From contig VXPE01000088.1 of NCBI GenBank assembly GCA_009839745.1, positions 2,309-49,533 on the forward strand: DNA of 47,225 bases, given 5' to 3'. The position numbers were made by a program, and so were the translations under genes. The DNA comes from Candidatus Poribacteria bacterium (GTDB lineage: Bacteria; Poribacteria; WGA-4E; WGA-3G). Under the pieces are notes generated by a model. The model had not been told where the DNA came from. It did not search any database and was given only the letters and a program-made list of their open reading frames with translations. Of this stretch, positions 32,414-41,636 are shown in pieces; position 1 is the stretch's first letter; each line of letters opens with the position of its first letter.

Positions 32414-32501
32414 AGGACTTACGCACTTCCGCGGTAGGTGCGGTTTCTAACCGCACCGAGTGCGTCATATAAACCTAATTCTCTGATTTTGCGTAAGTCC
32501 T
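32414..32501. mobile_element. MITE C: 88-bp element with perfect 12-bp terminal inverted repeats
   Basis: AGGACTTACGCA (32414-32425) and TGCGTAAGTCCT (32490-32501) are perfect inverted repeats. The GGTAGGTGCGG palindrome is in the middle (32432-32456). AAGATA occurs one base outside each end (32407-32412 and 32503-32508) and may be a target duplication. The element fills most of the gap between two genes. Only one copy is in the window. Confidence 0.75.
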
Positions 32502-32551
32502 GAAGATAGATATTGTGCAAGTTATGTCGAAAAAAAGAGGAGCGGTAATCT

Positions 32552-33433
32552 ATGCTCAGCACTGTTGGAATATTAAGTCCCGGTGATATGGGGCACACCG
32601 TCGGGGATGTGCTTCGTCAAAACGGTTTGCGTGTTATCACCTGTCTGGAAGGAAGGAGTCAGCGTACCCGGCAGCTTGCTGAGAAAGCAGGCATTGTGGA
32701 TGTCCCAACATATCCACAATTCGTCACTGAAGCCGAGCTTATCCTCTCAATCATGGTACCTGCACAGGCGATGTCCGCAGCGTCTATCGTTGCAGAAACG
32801 CTGCAGCGGGTCGACACACCCTTAGCCTATGCCGACTGCAACGCCATCGCACCACAGACGGTTCGTCAATTGGGGAACCTCATCACCTCGGCGGGTGGAA
32901 CGTTCGTGGATGCGTCCATTATCGGGCCACCGCCTCGCACCCCAGGATCAACGCGGTTCTACACATCGGGACCCGACCTTAATCTATTTTCAGAACTCAA
33001 CAATCATGGGTTAGATATACGGGCAATCGGCGCAGAGATAGGATTCGCCTCAGCGATTAAGATGTGTTACGCCTCCTTAACCAAAGGATTGACAGCACTC
33101 TGCACCGAATTGCTCACAGCGGCATCCATGTTGGGGGTGTCAGAGGCACTCACTGCAGAGTTTCAATTGAGCCAATCCGCACTCTTTGAAAGGATGGAAA
33201 AAGGACTACCGAGCATGCCACCGAAAGCGAGACGCTGGATCGGTGAGATGGAAGAGATTTCAGAAACCTTTGCGCATGTCGGGTTGACTCCAAATATCTT
33301 GACAGGCGCAGCGGACATGTATCGCTTCGTGGGTGACACGCATCTTGCAGATCTTCCACCTGAGGCACGGGACGAGTTTCCGACCTTGGCAGAACTGATT
33401 GAAATCTTGGCGGCGAACCTCAAATCGGAATAG
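32552..33433 (+). CDS. 6-phosphogluconate-dehydrogenase-like NAD(P) oxidoreductase with DUF1932 C-terminus
   Basis: 293 residues. The N-terminal Rossmann-like start VGILSPGDMGHTVGDVL fits the beta-hydroxyacid dehydrogenase superfamily, as do DCNAIAPQT and DASIIGPPPRTPGSTRFY. The C-terminal half (KMCYASLTKGLTALCTELLT, MPPKARRWIGEMEEI) matches DUF1932, which pairs with this domain. It probably oxidises a beta-hydroxy acid; the substrate is unknown. The ribosome site is GAGGAG. It is convergent with the ABC transporter genes. Confidence 0.8.
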   Translation: MLSTVGILSPGDMGHTVGDVLRQNGLRVITCLEGRSQRTRQLAEKAGIVDVPTYPQFVTEAELILSIMVPAQAMSAASIVAETLQRVDTPLAYADCNAIAPQTVRQLGNLITSAGGTFVDASIIGPPPRTPGSTRFYTSGPDLNLFSELNNHGLDIRAIGAEIGFASAIKMCYASLTKGLTALCTELLTAASMLGVSEALTAEFQLSQSALFERMEKGLPSMPPKARRWIGEMEEISETFAHVGLTPNILTGAADMYRFVGDTHLADLPPEARDEFPTLAELIEILAANLKSE

Positions 33434-33500
33434 TGCTTCCTTAATTCAAACACGAAAAACGTTAAAGTCCTAACTCACATTCTTTATCCGCAAGGTAAAA

Positions 33501-35348
33501 TTAAAGATACCATTGCGCTTGTGCCCTGAAAAACTGGGCATACAACCCATCGTTTGCCAGTAGCGTCTCATGGTCCCCATCCTCAACGATTGTTCCATTA
33601 TCGATGACAAGAATCCGATCGCAGGAGCGGACAGAGGAGAGACGGTGCGAAATTAACACGGATGTCCGTCCGGCACTCCGCTCAATAAATCGTTCATAGA
33701 TCGCCTGTTCAGCGAGCGGATCGAGGGCAGCAGTCGGTTCATCGAGGACAACGAGCCATGGGGTTTCCCGCATGAAACTCCTGGCTGTTGCCAAACGCTG
33801 CCATTCGCCACCGGAGAGATCGCGCCCGCCAAATGTGGGCCCCAGTGTTGTTTCGTAACCCTCTGTGAGTCCATCAACAACCGAAGCTGCACCCCCCGCA
33901 ATTGATGCCTCTTCCATACGTTCGGGATGTTCTAAATCTCCAAAGATAATGTTTTCACGGGCAGTGAGATGATAACTGGTGAAGTCCTGAAAAACCGCAC
34001 TGCAATGCGTCAACCACGCTTGACGGTTCTCGTCGTTTAAGGAGACATCCCCTACGTGAATTGTGCCTGCCTGTGGACGGTAGAGTCCCAAAAGGACACG
34101 TGCCAATGTCGTTTTTCCTGCCCCGTTGGGTCCTACCAGTGCGACTCGCTCCCCTTTTTTCAATGTCACGTTTATATGATTTAGCACAGGGACTTGCGTA
34201 TTTGGATAGAGGAATGAAACATTTTCTATCCGAAGATATGGAGGTTCTTCAGCAGCCTGGAATGGATTCGTGTGAGCTTCCGAAAGGTGTTCGCCACCTA
34301 TCTTTGCTTTGATTGTGTCCGAGCCGCGATCTAAAAACGGATATAAATCTCCTGACAAACGGAGCATCTCGTTTCCTATCCACTGAAAATGACTAACGAC
34401 TTCGTTCCAGATACCATCCAATTGAACGAGGGCGGCGGCAGCAGCGATATAGGTCCCTACCGTCAATCCACCCCGAAAGACTTCCAGCAACAAGAGAATA
34501 AGCGAACACGCGTATAACAGACCGCGTGCTATGTCGATCGCAAGATGTGCGAAGAATTTGCGGCGTTCAATTACCTGTTGTTCTTCTATTAACGCCGTCC
34601 ATAAATTTCGCCAGCGTGTTATCCATAGGTCCTGCGCTTGGTATAACCGAACTTCTTTGCCTGCCCCGCGATCCGTCAGAATTCCTTCTAATGCGTCTCG
34701 CTCTCGCCGTTGTGGCGTTTGTTCTACATCAAGATTGTAAGCACTGGCGGCAAAGCGTGAACCGCTCCACCAAGAAGCTAAACCTGTGACCATAGGAAGC
34801 AATGCCAGCAACGGATGATAACGCCAAAGCACAATACCGAGTGCAACGGCACTGATTAATTGTTGGAGACTGTCAAAGATCCACCAGACAATCTCATCGA
34901 GTTCTATACCGGACATTGCACGGGCTCGCGCCAGTGAATTTTGAAATTCTGGGGTCTGGAATTCAGTCAGTTCTATTGTATTGGATTTCCGAACGATACT
35001 CTCATTCATCCACGCCTCAATGTTTGCTCCGACGTGAAGACGTAGCGGTTCCCGTAAATGATCGACAAGGATACTCAGAATTTGTAAACCGATCAGTCCT
35101 ATCAACCACGGAACGACTTGTTGCCACCAGTCAGCATCTCCTATAGCGGCGGTGATTGCATTGACTAAGCGTTCCGTCACAAAAAACTGACCGGCAGGCA
35201 CCACACCGAGCAACAGCGTGAGCAGCAGGACACCCAAAAGTGCCAATGCACCGTTCTGCCAAGTGATTGAAAAAGTTCGGATATAGGCGACGATGCTGTC
35301 TTTAACGACGGATCCCCATGATTTCAATGTTTTTTTAACGTTTCCCAT
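33501..35348 (-). CDS. ABC exporter (membrane domain plus ATPase), second of a pair
   Basis: 615 residues. An N-terminal six-helix exporter domain (residues about 15-340) is followed by an ATPase domain: Walker A GPNGAGKTTL (about 402), signature LSGGEWQ (about 509), Walker B WLVVLDEPTAALDP and the H-loop LISHRLSS. The start lies directly at the AATTAAAAAATG end of a composite repeat (AAGGAAGAATTAAAAAATG). It is homologous to the gene just upstream on the same strand, so the two could form a heterodimer. Substrate unknown; lipids, peptides or drugs are typical for the class. Confidence 0.85.
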   Translation of the reverse strand: MGNVKKTLKSWGSVVKDSIVAYIRTFSITWQNGALALLGVLLLTLLLGVVPAGQFFVTERLVNAITAAIGDADWWQQVVPWLIGLIGLQILSILVDHLREPLRLHVGANIEAWMNESIVRKSNTIELTEFQTPEFQNSLARARAMSGIELDEIVWWIFDSLQQLISAVALGIVLWRYHPLLALLPMVTGLASWWSGSRFAASAYNLDVEQTPQRRERDALEGILTDRGAGKEVRLYQAQDLWITRWRNLWTALIEEQQVIERRKFFAHLAIDIARGLLYACSLILLLLEVFRGGLTVGTYIAAAAALVQLDGIWNEVVSHFQWIGNEMLRLSGDLYPFLDRGSDTIKAKIGGEHLSEAHTNPFQAAEEPPYLRIENVSFLYPNTQVPVLNHINVTLKKGERVALVGPNGAGKTTLARVLLGLYRPQAGTIHVGDVSLNDENRQAWLTHCSAVFQDFTSYHLTARENIIFGDLEHPERMEEASIAGGAASVVDGLTEGYETTLGPTFGGRDLSGGEWQRLATARSFMRETPWLVVLDEPTAALDPLAEQAIYERFIERSAGRTSVLISHRLSSVRSCDRILVIDNGTIVEDGDHETLLANDGLYAQFFRAQAQWYL

Positions 35349-35408
35349 TTTTTAATTCTTCCTTGCGGTTCGATCAAGACAGATGACTTCCGGGCTTGTA
35401 AGCAGTTT

Positions 35409-37250
35409 CTACTGATACCAGTGTGCCTGTGCTCTAAAGAATTGGGCGTAGCGTCCATTTCTGGCAAGTAACGTTTCATGTGTGCCGTCTTCAACAATAC
35501 GTCCGGCATCCAGGACCAAAATACGATCGGCGAGACGGGCGGATCCGATTCGATGTGAAATCAGGAACGTCATTCGACCTGCCGCGAGTTCAACAAACCG
35601 TTGGTAGAGTTCGACTTCAGCCTGTGGATCCAACGCGGCAGTTGGTTCATCAAGAACGAGGACTTGCGGATTGCGTGCCAAAGCCCGCGCAAGCGCGACT
35701 TTTTGCCATTCTCCGCCGGATAACTCGGCACCTTCGCCATCTTTGCCGAGGGAAGGGTCCAGATATGTATCCAATCCGTTTGGAAGCGTTTGAAAACGAT
35801 CCTCGATGCCAACGGCATTGATGACACTCCAGAGGGTATCATCGTCAATATGGAGACCTGGCGGACCCGGCACGAGTTCTTCCCGCACCGGTCGGCGGAA
35901 CCGCGTAAAATCTTGGAAAACGGCGGCACAGTTAAGGGCAATCTGTTCCGGGGCAATTGACTTCACGTTCATATTGTCATAACGGATTGTTCCATCGTCG
36001 GGCTGGTATAGTCCGAGCAATAGTTTGATAAGTGTCGATTTTCCCGCGCCGTTAACGCCTACGATACTCACGACTTCCCCAGGACGCACGTGAAAATTTA
36101 TATCCTGTAGCACATCATCAGTTGCCTCCGGGTATCGGAAACGCAGATTACGAACCTCTAATCCTTGTTGTAAAGGCTGCGGAAACGTCTCTGTTCCCGC
36201 TTGTGTGCGCGCCTTTTCTGCGCGTTGTAGGAAGAAATGCAGGTCCCGAAGCAGGGGTAAATCCCTGAATATGTTTTGTATGCTTCCCAGCAATCCCTCC
36301 ATATTTCCTTGAAAGGTTGACGCTGCACCGGTAAGCACAACGTAATCTCCGAGCGTGAGATTCCTGTCTACAATGCGCGCCGCAAGTATACCGATTGCTA
36401 CCGCATACGCAACGATTTCGGCGACAGTTGTGCCGATGGAAGCCCGTATTTCTGTCCAAATCATTGAGACGGATTCTTCCCGCCATTTACGGTGGTTCGT
36501 TCGCCAGCGTCCAAAAAAGCGATCAAAGAGTCCGTAGAGTCTGACCTCCTGTCCAGATGATGAACCGAGGAGTAGACCGATCATGTAATCCATCATACGA
36601 CGGACAGGTGTTGTATGGTAATCGTAGATGTATTGCTTTTCGGCTGTTTTAACTTTGAACCACGCGGAAGGGATTGCGGGTAACACCACCACAAGCACAA
36701 GGAGCGGGTCGGCGATCCAGAGGAGAACACCGTATCCGACGAGGGTTACGCAGAGTTGTCCAATCTCTGTGAGAAACCGCAGAAAATTGGTGAGTCGATG
36801 ATCCAGTGCCTGTCGCGCCCGTTGTATCAGATCGTAGGTTTGTGGCTGATCGAACAGGGCAAAGTCAATATATGTTGCGGCTTCAATCAAGGCATGTTGT
36901 TGATGAACTTTAATACGGTTCTGCATTTTCCATCGCAAGTAACCGTCATAAGTGCCACTTATATTTCTGAGCGTCGCCAAAAGGACGAGTGCAATCACCC
37001 AAGGGGCTGCGGTCTCTAAGCTGGGTTCTGCCTCCTGAGCAAGAATGGCTGTGATGAAGTTCACCAGCCCCCGGCTTGCCCAGAGGATACCAATAGGGAT
37101 AAGTCCGTGGATGAGTGTTAGGAGTGCTTGTGCGATAGCTCCGAATGGACTAACATGCCACGCCACAAAGAAAAAACGGCGCAACGTCTTTACGGCGGAC
37201 GGACGAGGTTCTGATTCTGTGTTGGGGGGATGTGTGTTGTTGCTATCCAT
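35409..37250 (-). CDS. ABC exporter (membrane domain plus ATPase), first of a pair
   Basis: 613 residues from the ATG at 37250 (GGAG six bases upstream; the longer frame to 37280 lacks a site). Exporter helices lie in the first 340 residues. The ATPase domain has Walker A GVNGAGKSTL (about 395), signature LSGGEWQ (about 508), Walker B VLVLDEPTAALDP and H-loop LISHR. Its end (RYAQFFRAQAHWYQ) nearly repeats the end of its neighbour (LYAQFFRAQAQWYL), showing duplication. The 60-bp gap to the second gene contains the repeat right end. Confidence 0.85.
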   Translation of the reverse strand: MDSNNTHPPNTESEPRPSAVKTLRRFFFVAWHVSPFGAIAQALLTLIHGLIPIGILWASRGLVNFITAILAQEAEPSLETAAPWVIALVLLATLRNISGTYDGYLRWKMQNRIKVHQQHALIEAATYIDFALFDQPQTYDLIQRARQALDHRLTNFLRFLTEIGQLCVTLVGYGVLLWIADPLLVLVVVLPAIPSAWFKVKTAEKQYIYDYHTTPVRRMMDYMIGLLLGSSSGQEVRLYGLFDRFFGRWRTNHRKWREESVSMIWTEIRASIGTTVAEIVAYAVAIGILAARIVDRNLTLGDYVVLTGAASTFQGNMEGLLGSIQNIFRDLPLLRDLHFFLQRAEKARTQAGTETFPQPLQQGLEVRNLRFRYPEATDDVLQDINFHVRPGEVVSIVGVNGAGKSTLIKLLLGLYQPDDGTIRYDNMNVKSIAPEQIALNCAAVFQDFTRFRRPVREELVPGPPGLHIDDDTLWSVINAVGIEDRFQTLPNGLDTYLDPSLGKDGEGAELSGGEWQKVALARALARNPQVLVLDEPTAALDPQAEVELYQRFVELAAGRMTFLISHRIGSARLADRILVLDAGRIVEDGTHETLLARNGRYAQFFRAQAHWYQ

Positions 37251-37331
37251 TTTTTCGCTCCACTTGGGTATGCAAGTCATCGCATCTTTTCAGGTGGATT
37301 GCAATCTTTTAAACAGATGCTGCTGCCTGAC

Positions 37332-39803
37332 TTAAAATTCATATACAAGTCCAGCACTGATATTAAAGGGAAACCGCACTAAACTCCTATATTCCGGGGA
37401 TTCCAAGTCAAAGGGGAACTCGTCCAAATCACCCTCAAGTTCAGCTGCTTTGAATTCCTCAACAAGTTTATCAGCGAAACTGAACTTTGTCTTGTTTGGG
37501 CTGTTGTAGACATTCCAGATTTCAGTAAACGCTGTTACAGGGAGTCCCCACAAAGTTCTTTTGCGACTAAAACGCAGATCTAAGCGGTGATACGCCTGAA
37601 ATTCGGTCGGGACAATCGCACCTGCGACATCAGAAAGGACTGGATGCATCCCTAACGTCACAGGATCTTGAATCATCAGAAGCGTGCTAAGCGGGACTGC
37701 AGAGGTGCCGCTGGAATATTGCCACTTCGCGCCAATCTCTGTTTTCGTCGTAGGACTGTAGTTGGCAACGATGCTAACGATATGCGTATTATTGAAGAGG
37801 AAGGGTTTGTAGGGATCGTTGGATGTCTCACGCCGTTCAGCGTGGGTATAGGCATAAGATAACCATCCAAAGAATTTTTCGCTCACGCGGTGCCGCAGGA
37901 ATATTTCTGCTCCATTCACAAATCCTCTTCCTTGATTGAGGTATGCCGTTGTAACCGCTGCGTCCGAGTCATCAAAAAGTGCGTCAACATTGACGGATCT
38001 CGTGACTAATTTTTCCATCTCTTTGTAATAAATCGCGAATCTAAGCTCCGTTTGTGGTGATAACTCGTGTTCTAACTCCATAACATAGTGCTGGGTTAGA
38101 CTCGATTTTAAGTCTCTATTTCCGTTCTCCTTTAGCACCTGATAAGCGGATGGACTCTGTTCATATCTGCCGTAAGCGAATCGAAGTGTAGTATTTGTTG
38201 GCAATGTGAGACTGAGACTCCCACGCGGCTGAATTGAGATCTGTTTTGTCAAATTGAGATAGTCGAACCGGACGCCAAATGCCACGGATAAGAACGATAG
38301 TGGATCATAACGTGCCTGCAGGTATCCCTCAGCACGCCGAAATATGTAATGAAATTCGTCAAATTTCTGAACCCATGACGGTTGCGCGTCGCTTTCAAAA
38401 TCTATGTTTTCTGCAGAAAATGTGCGTGCAGAACTCTTAGCCGGACTAAAGGCAAGAAGGAATCCCGGTTCAAATTGGAGTCTCGGCGTTAATTTATAAT
38501 ACACATCTTCGCGAAGCGTATACGTTGGGGCACTAACTTGGACCTTGTAGATAAATTTTTCATCAGTAGATTTGTCATTTTGGTTCGATCCACTATCAAG
38601 ATTGATATTGAGGAAATTGTGGAAACGCGTTAGGGAAAGATGGGATGTAAGTTTATCAGTGAAATTGGAGCGGAGATGAATGCCTTCCGCTTCAAACCCG
38701 TTTTTGAAATAGGCGGAAAAATCGTCTAATTCTTGTGTCTCTTCCGACTCCAAATTAGAAAAGTCAAAATGATCTGTCGCTCCCAAACCGTTGAGTGTGA
38801 GAGAGTGTTTCTCTGTGAGTGCATAAGCAAATTTGAGTTGGTAGTCCGACCAAGTTGGAAATGTCCAATCAAAGAAAGGTCCCAGTATAAGATTAAGGCT
38901 ATTGAATCGCCCCGCAACGGACGCGTAACCTCTGTTCCCGATGTTGGTTTCAACAAAAATAGAAGGGGATAAAATGTTCAGGTCTATTACACCTGCCCAC
39001 CTCTTTTCCAACCGTTCGCGCGAACGGATGTCAATGACCGATTGTGAATCTAATCCAAATTCGGCACCGTAGCCGCCAGCGTAGATACGGATGTCCTCAA
39101 TACTGTCCGAGTTAATCGTTGAGATGAGACTGCCAAAGTGGAACGGGTAACCGAGTGGGGTTCTGTCAAGGTAAAGAAGCGTCTCCCCCGGCGCACTTCC
39201 CCGAATATAGAGGATGCCGAAAATATCGTTGGGGATACCGATGCTCGGCAGTGTTGTGAGCCCCTTGAACGCATCACGTCCAGTTCCGGGGATCCGTGTC
39301 AACTCGCTGCCACGAATTTCCTTGCGGCTCATCGTCGAGGGTAGCCGTTGCCCTTCTACAAAAATGGGTTTAAGTCGTGTTGCCGCCTCCGAACCATCGA
39401 GGGTTTCGACAAACGTTCCTTCTGTATTGATGGAAAATCGCCTGCGGAGCGTCTCACCTGCGCGAATCTTAATTGGAATTTCTGTGGATGTATTGTGAGT
39501 TGGATGGGATATGGACAGTGTATATGTCCCGACGGGAATTTCAATGAACCGAAAGGCACCATCTTCACCTGTTTTTTGAGACTGATCGGTTTCAACGATG
39601 CGGACCTCTGCTTCAACCAAGGGAACATCAATATCGCGTTGGTAGAGGGTGCCTTCTATATCACCTGTGCGTGGAAAGATTCGCTGATAGATGCTTCTTT
39701 TCGTTTTTGGGGATGTATTTTCTTTAGCATTGTCCGTTCCAGCGGAAACAGAGAACGGTATCATGAGCATAATACATAGAACAGAATATAAGCAAAATTT
39801 CAT
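37332..39803 (-). CDS. TonB-dependent receptor with carboxypeptidase-like regulatory domain
   Basis: 823 residues. Signal peptide (LCIMLMIPFSVSAG). A CarboxypepD_reg-like beta domain (GDIEGTLYQRDIDVPLVEAE, DGAFRFIEIPVGTYTLSISH) is followed by a plug (IPGTGRDAFKGLTTLPSIGI, YIRGSAPGETLLYLD) and a 22-strand-type barrel ending in an aromatic residue (ISAGLVYEF). It imports a large nutrient across the outer membrane with TonB/ExbBD energy. Those genes are not in the window, and the ligand is unknown. GGAGGTGA lies 17 bases before the start. It shares its direction with the ABC pair, 81 bp upstream of it. Confidence 0.85.
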   Translation of the reverse strand: MKFCLYSVLCIMLMIPFSVSAGTDNAKENTSPKTKRSIYQRIFPRTGDIEGTLYQRDIDVPLVEAEVRIVETDQSQKTGEDGAFRFIEIPVGTYTLSISHPTHNTSTEIPIKIRAGETLRRRFSINTEGTFVETLDGSEAATRLKPIFVEGQRLPSTMSRKEIRGSELTRIPGTGRDAFKGLTTLPSIGIPNDIFGILYIRGSAPGETLLYLDRTPLGYPFHFGSLISTINSDSIEDIRIYAGGYGAEFGLDSQSVIDIRSRERLEKRWAGVIDLNILSPSIFVETNIGNRGYASVAGRFNSLNLILGPFFDWTFPTWSDYQLKFAYALTEKHSLTLNGLGATDHFDFSNLESEETQELDDFSAYFKNGFEAEGIHLRSNFTDKLTSHLSLTRFHNFLNINLDSGSNQNDKSTDEKFIYKVQVSAPTYTLREDVYYKLTPRLQFEPGFLLAFSPAKSSARTFSAENIDFESDAQPSWVQKFDEFHYIFRRAEGYLQARYDPLSFLSVAFGVRFDYLNLTKQISIQPRGSLSLTLPTNTTLRFAYGRYEQSPSAYQVLKENGNRDLKSSLTQHYVMELEHELSPQTELRFAIYYKEMEKLVTRSVNVDALFDDSDAAVTTAYLNQGRGFVNGAEIFLRHRVSEKFFGWLSYAYTHAERRETSNDPYKPFLFNNTHIVSIVANYSPTTKTEIGAKWQYSSGTSAVPLSTLLMIQDPVTLGMHPVLSDVAGAIVPTEFQAYHRLDLRFSRKRTLWGLPVTAFTEIWNVYNSPNKTKFSFADKLVEEFKAAELEGDLDEFPFDLESPEYRSLVRFPFNISAGLVYEF

Positions 39804-39931
39804 GAAAAAGTTTTTTTCACCTCCACTTGGAACCTGAATTGCAGACTTTAACGCTCAATTAGACGTTCCCGTTGACACAGAAATCCAGTTTATCAATTTC
39901 TTCATTTTCAGAAAAAGAATGAGAAAATCAC

Positions 39932-39960
39932 TTGACATAACTGAGAAAAACCATTATATT
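39932..39960 (+). promoter_or_regulatory. Promoter giving a nearly leaderless MOSC mRNA
   Basis: TTGACA (39932-39937), 17-bp spacer, TATATT (39955-39960). The ATG at 39971 begins only 10 bases after the -10 box, so the transcript should have a leader of about 0-5 nt and no room for a Shine-Dalgarno. Confidence 0.7.
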
Positions 39961-39970
39961 AAGGCACATC

Positions 39971-40612
39971 ATGAAACTCTTATCTATAAACGTCTCAAAA
40001 CCGAAGCCTATTCAATACGGCGGTAAAACGGTCCAGACTGGGATTTTCAAAGAACCCGTGTCAGGCACCGTCATGCTCAGAGAGAAGAACATCGACGGTG
40101 ATGGACAAGGCGATCTGCGGGTCCATGGGGGCACCTATAAAGCCATCTACGGCTATCCGTTTGAACATTACGCCCACTGGCAACAGGCGTTGCAAAGAGG
40201 CGACTTGACCTACGGGCAGTTCGGCGAGAATCTCACGGTTGAAGGTCTACTGGAAACGTCAGTTTATATCGGCGACATCTTTCAGATAGGGTCAACGGTG
40301 AAATTACAGATTACGCAACCGCGCGTGCCGTGTTTTAAACTTGCGTATAAGATGGGACTGCCGGAGTTCCCCAAGCAGTTTTTAGAGAGTCGACGCGTTG
40401 GCTTCTATTTTCGAGTGCTTGAAGAAGGCAAAATCGCGGCTGGAGATACGATTGCCCGCATTGAAGTTGCCTCAGCGTCGATGAGCGTTACAGAAATACT
40501 CAACCTACGCTATTTTGATAGGGACAACCGCGAGAAAATCGCACGCGCCAGAAAACTGTCTGCCCTCTCGCCGAGTTGGAAAAGGGATTTTACAAAAATT
40601 TTAGCGCAATGA
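39971..40612 (+). CDS. MOSC domain protein (YiiM-like)
   Basis: 213 residues. Motifs typical of YiiM/MOSC proteins: [40 protein letters not shown] and the conserved Cys in [10 protein letters not shown], which in this superfamily contacts the molybdenum cofactor sulfur. YiiM-type proteins reduce N-hydroxylated compounds using the molybdenum cofactor. It appears to start from a near-leaderless transcript. The stop overlaps the next gene as ATGA. Confidence 0.85.
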   Translation: MKLLSINVSKPKPIQYGGKTVQTGIFKEPVSGTVMLREKNIDGDGQGDLRVHGGTYKAIYGYPFEHYAHWQQALQRGDLTYGQFGENLTVEGLLETSVYIGDIFQIGSTVKLQITQPRVPCFKLAYKMGLPEFPKQFLESRRVGFYFRVLEEGKIAAGDTIARIEVASASMSVTEILNLRYFDRDNREKIARARKLSALSPSWKRDFTKILAQ

Positions 40613-41340
40613 ATATCTTTAAAGCAACAACCAAACGCGAAACGAGCGAAGCAGCAGCACATCTCGCAAGTAGAAAACTTCGAGAGGCATTGGATGCAAA
40701 TGGACATGCCAGTTTCATCGTTGCAACGGGCGCGTCTCAATTTGATTTCCTTGCCGCATTGACTGCTGATAAAACGATTGATTGGGACAACACAACGATG
40801 TTCCATCTCGACGAGTACATCGGCATTCCTGAGACACATCCCGCCAGTTTTCGCAAGTATCTGCGAGAACGGCTCGTGGACATCGTTCATCCTGGAACCG
40901 TCCATTTCTTGGACGGAGAAGCAGGCAAACCGCAAGCCGAATGTGATCGACTCAATCGGATTATCTCGCAACATCAGATTGACGTGGCGTTTGTAGGTAT
41001 CGGTGAGAATGGACATCTCGCCTTCAACGATCCACCGGCGGATTTTGAGACAGAAGATCCGTATATCTTGGTGGAATTAGATGAGGCATGCCGGCTGCAA
41101 CAGGTCGGCGAGGGCTGGTTTGCTGGCATTGATGACGTGCCGACCCAAGCAATTTCAATGTCCATTCGTCAGATCATAAAGGCGAAAACGATTGTTTGCA
41201 CTGTGCCGGATGAACGAAAGGCGGAGGCAGTGCGGAATTGCTTGCACGGCGAGATAACGCCATTGCACCCTGCTTCGATTTTACAGACGCACTCAGAGTG
41301 TGCGGTATTTCTGGACACCGGGTCGGCATCGTTGCTGTAG
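40609..41340 (+). CDS. Glucosamine-6-phosphate deaminase/6-phosphogluconolactonase-like protein (NagB family)
   Basis: 243 residues from the ATG at 40609, overlapping the MOSC stop (ATGA). Landmarks: [13 protein letters not shown] (phosphate loop), [38 protein letters not shown] and the late [20 protein letters not shown]. NagB converts glucosamine-6-phosphate to fructose-6-phosphate plus ammonia in the cytosol. The DEY and GENGH motifs favour the deaminase branch. Coupling to MOSC is unusual and may only be operon convenience. Confidence 0.85.
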   Translation: MNIFKATTKRETSEAAAHLASRKLREALDANGHASFIVATGASQFDFLAALTADKTIDWDNTTMFHLDEYIGIPETHPASFRKYLRERLVDIVHPGTVHFLDGEAGKPQAECDRLNRIISQHQIDVAFVGIGENGHLAFNDPPADFETEDPYILVELDEACRLQQVGEGWFAGIDDVPTQAISMSIRQIIKAKTIVCTVPDERKAEAVRNCLHGEITPLHPASILQTHSECAVFLDTGSASLL

Positions 41341-41427
41341 AAAGTGGTAAAAACTCGCTGCTGGAACCTAACGCGCTGCTTTAATCTGTCCGCAAGTGAC
41401 AGCGAGTTTGTCACTTGCCCCCATTTT

Positions 41428-41631
41428 TTAGGACATTACAGCCGTTGGGCAATCGTTGTGATGGGCAGTCCATGGTGGTAGTGTAAGAGAAAGACGCGAC
41501 GCGGACTTCTGCACCAACGCAGAAAAGGCTTCCATCTCGCCAGATTGCACACGCTGAAGGTAAAACGAAGCGCAAAGCACAGGACGCAACGACTTCCCAT
41601 CACGCCCTTGCTCTTGGACCTCGAATGCCAT
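41428..41631 (-). CDS. Hypothetical 67-residue protein at the end of the envelope gene cluster
   Basis: The frame starts at the ATG at 41631, six bases after the stop of the Cys-rich pseudogene (stop at 41637-41639), with GGGGG about ten bases upstream. It reads MAFEVQEQGRDGKSLRPVLC ... FYLQRVQSGEMEAFSALVQK. There is no signal peptide or membrane helix. No family recognised. Its tight spacing is the main argument that it is or was a gene. It may be a remnant. The rest of 41341-41427 shows nothing. Confidence 0.3.
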   Translation of the reverse strand: MAFEVQEQGRDGKSLRPVLCASFYLQRVQSGEMEAFSALVQKSASRLSLTLPPWTAHHNDCPTAVMS

Positions 41632-41636
41632 TCAGA

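Noticed and set aside
33501-37250. ABC pair as a dedicated natural-product or immunity exporter
   Set aside because: No precursor peptide, biosynthetic or immunity gene is next to it; the genes look like generic exporters.
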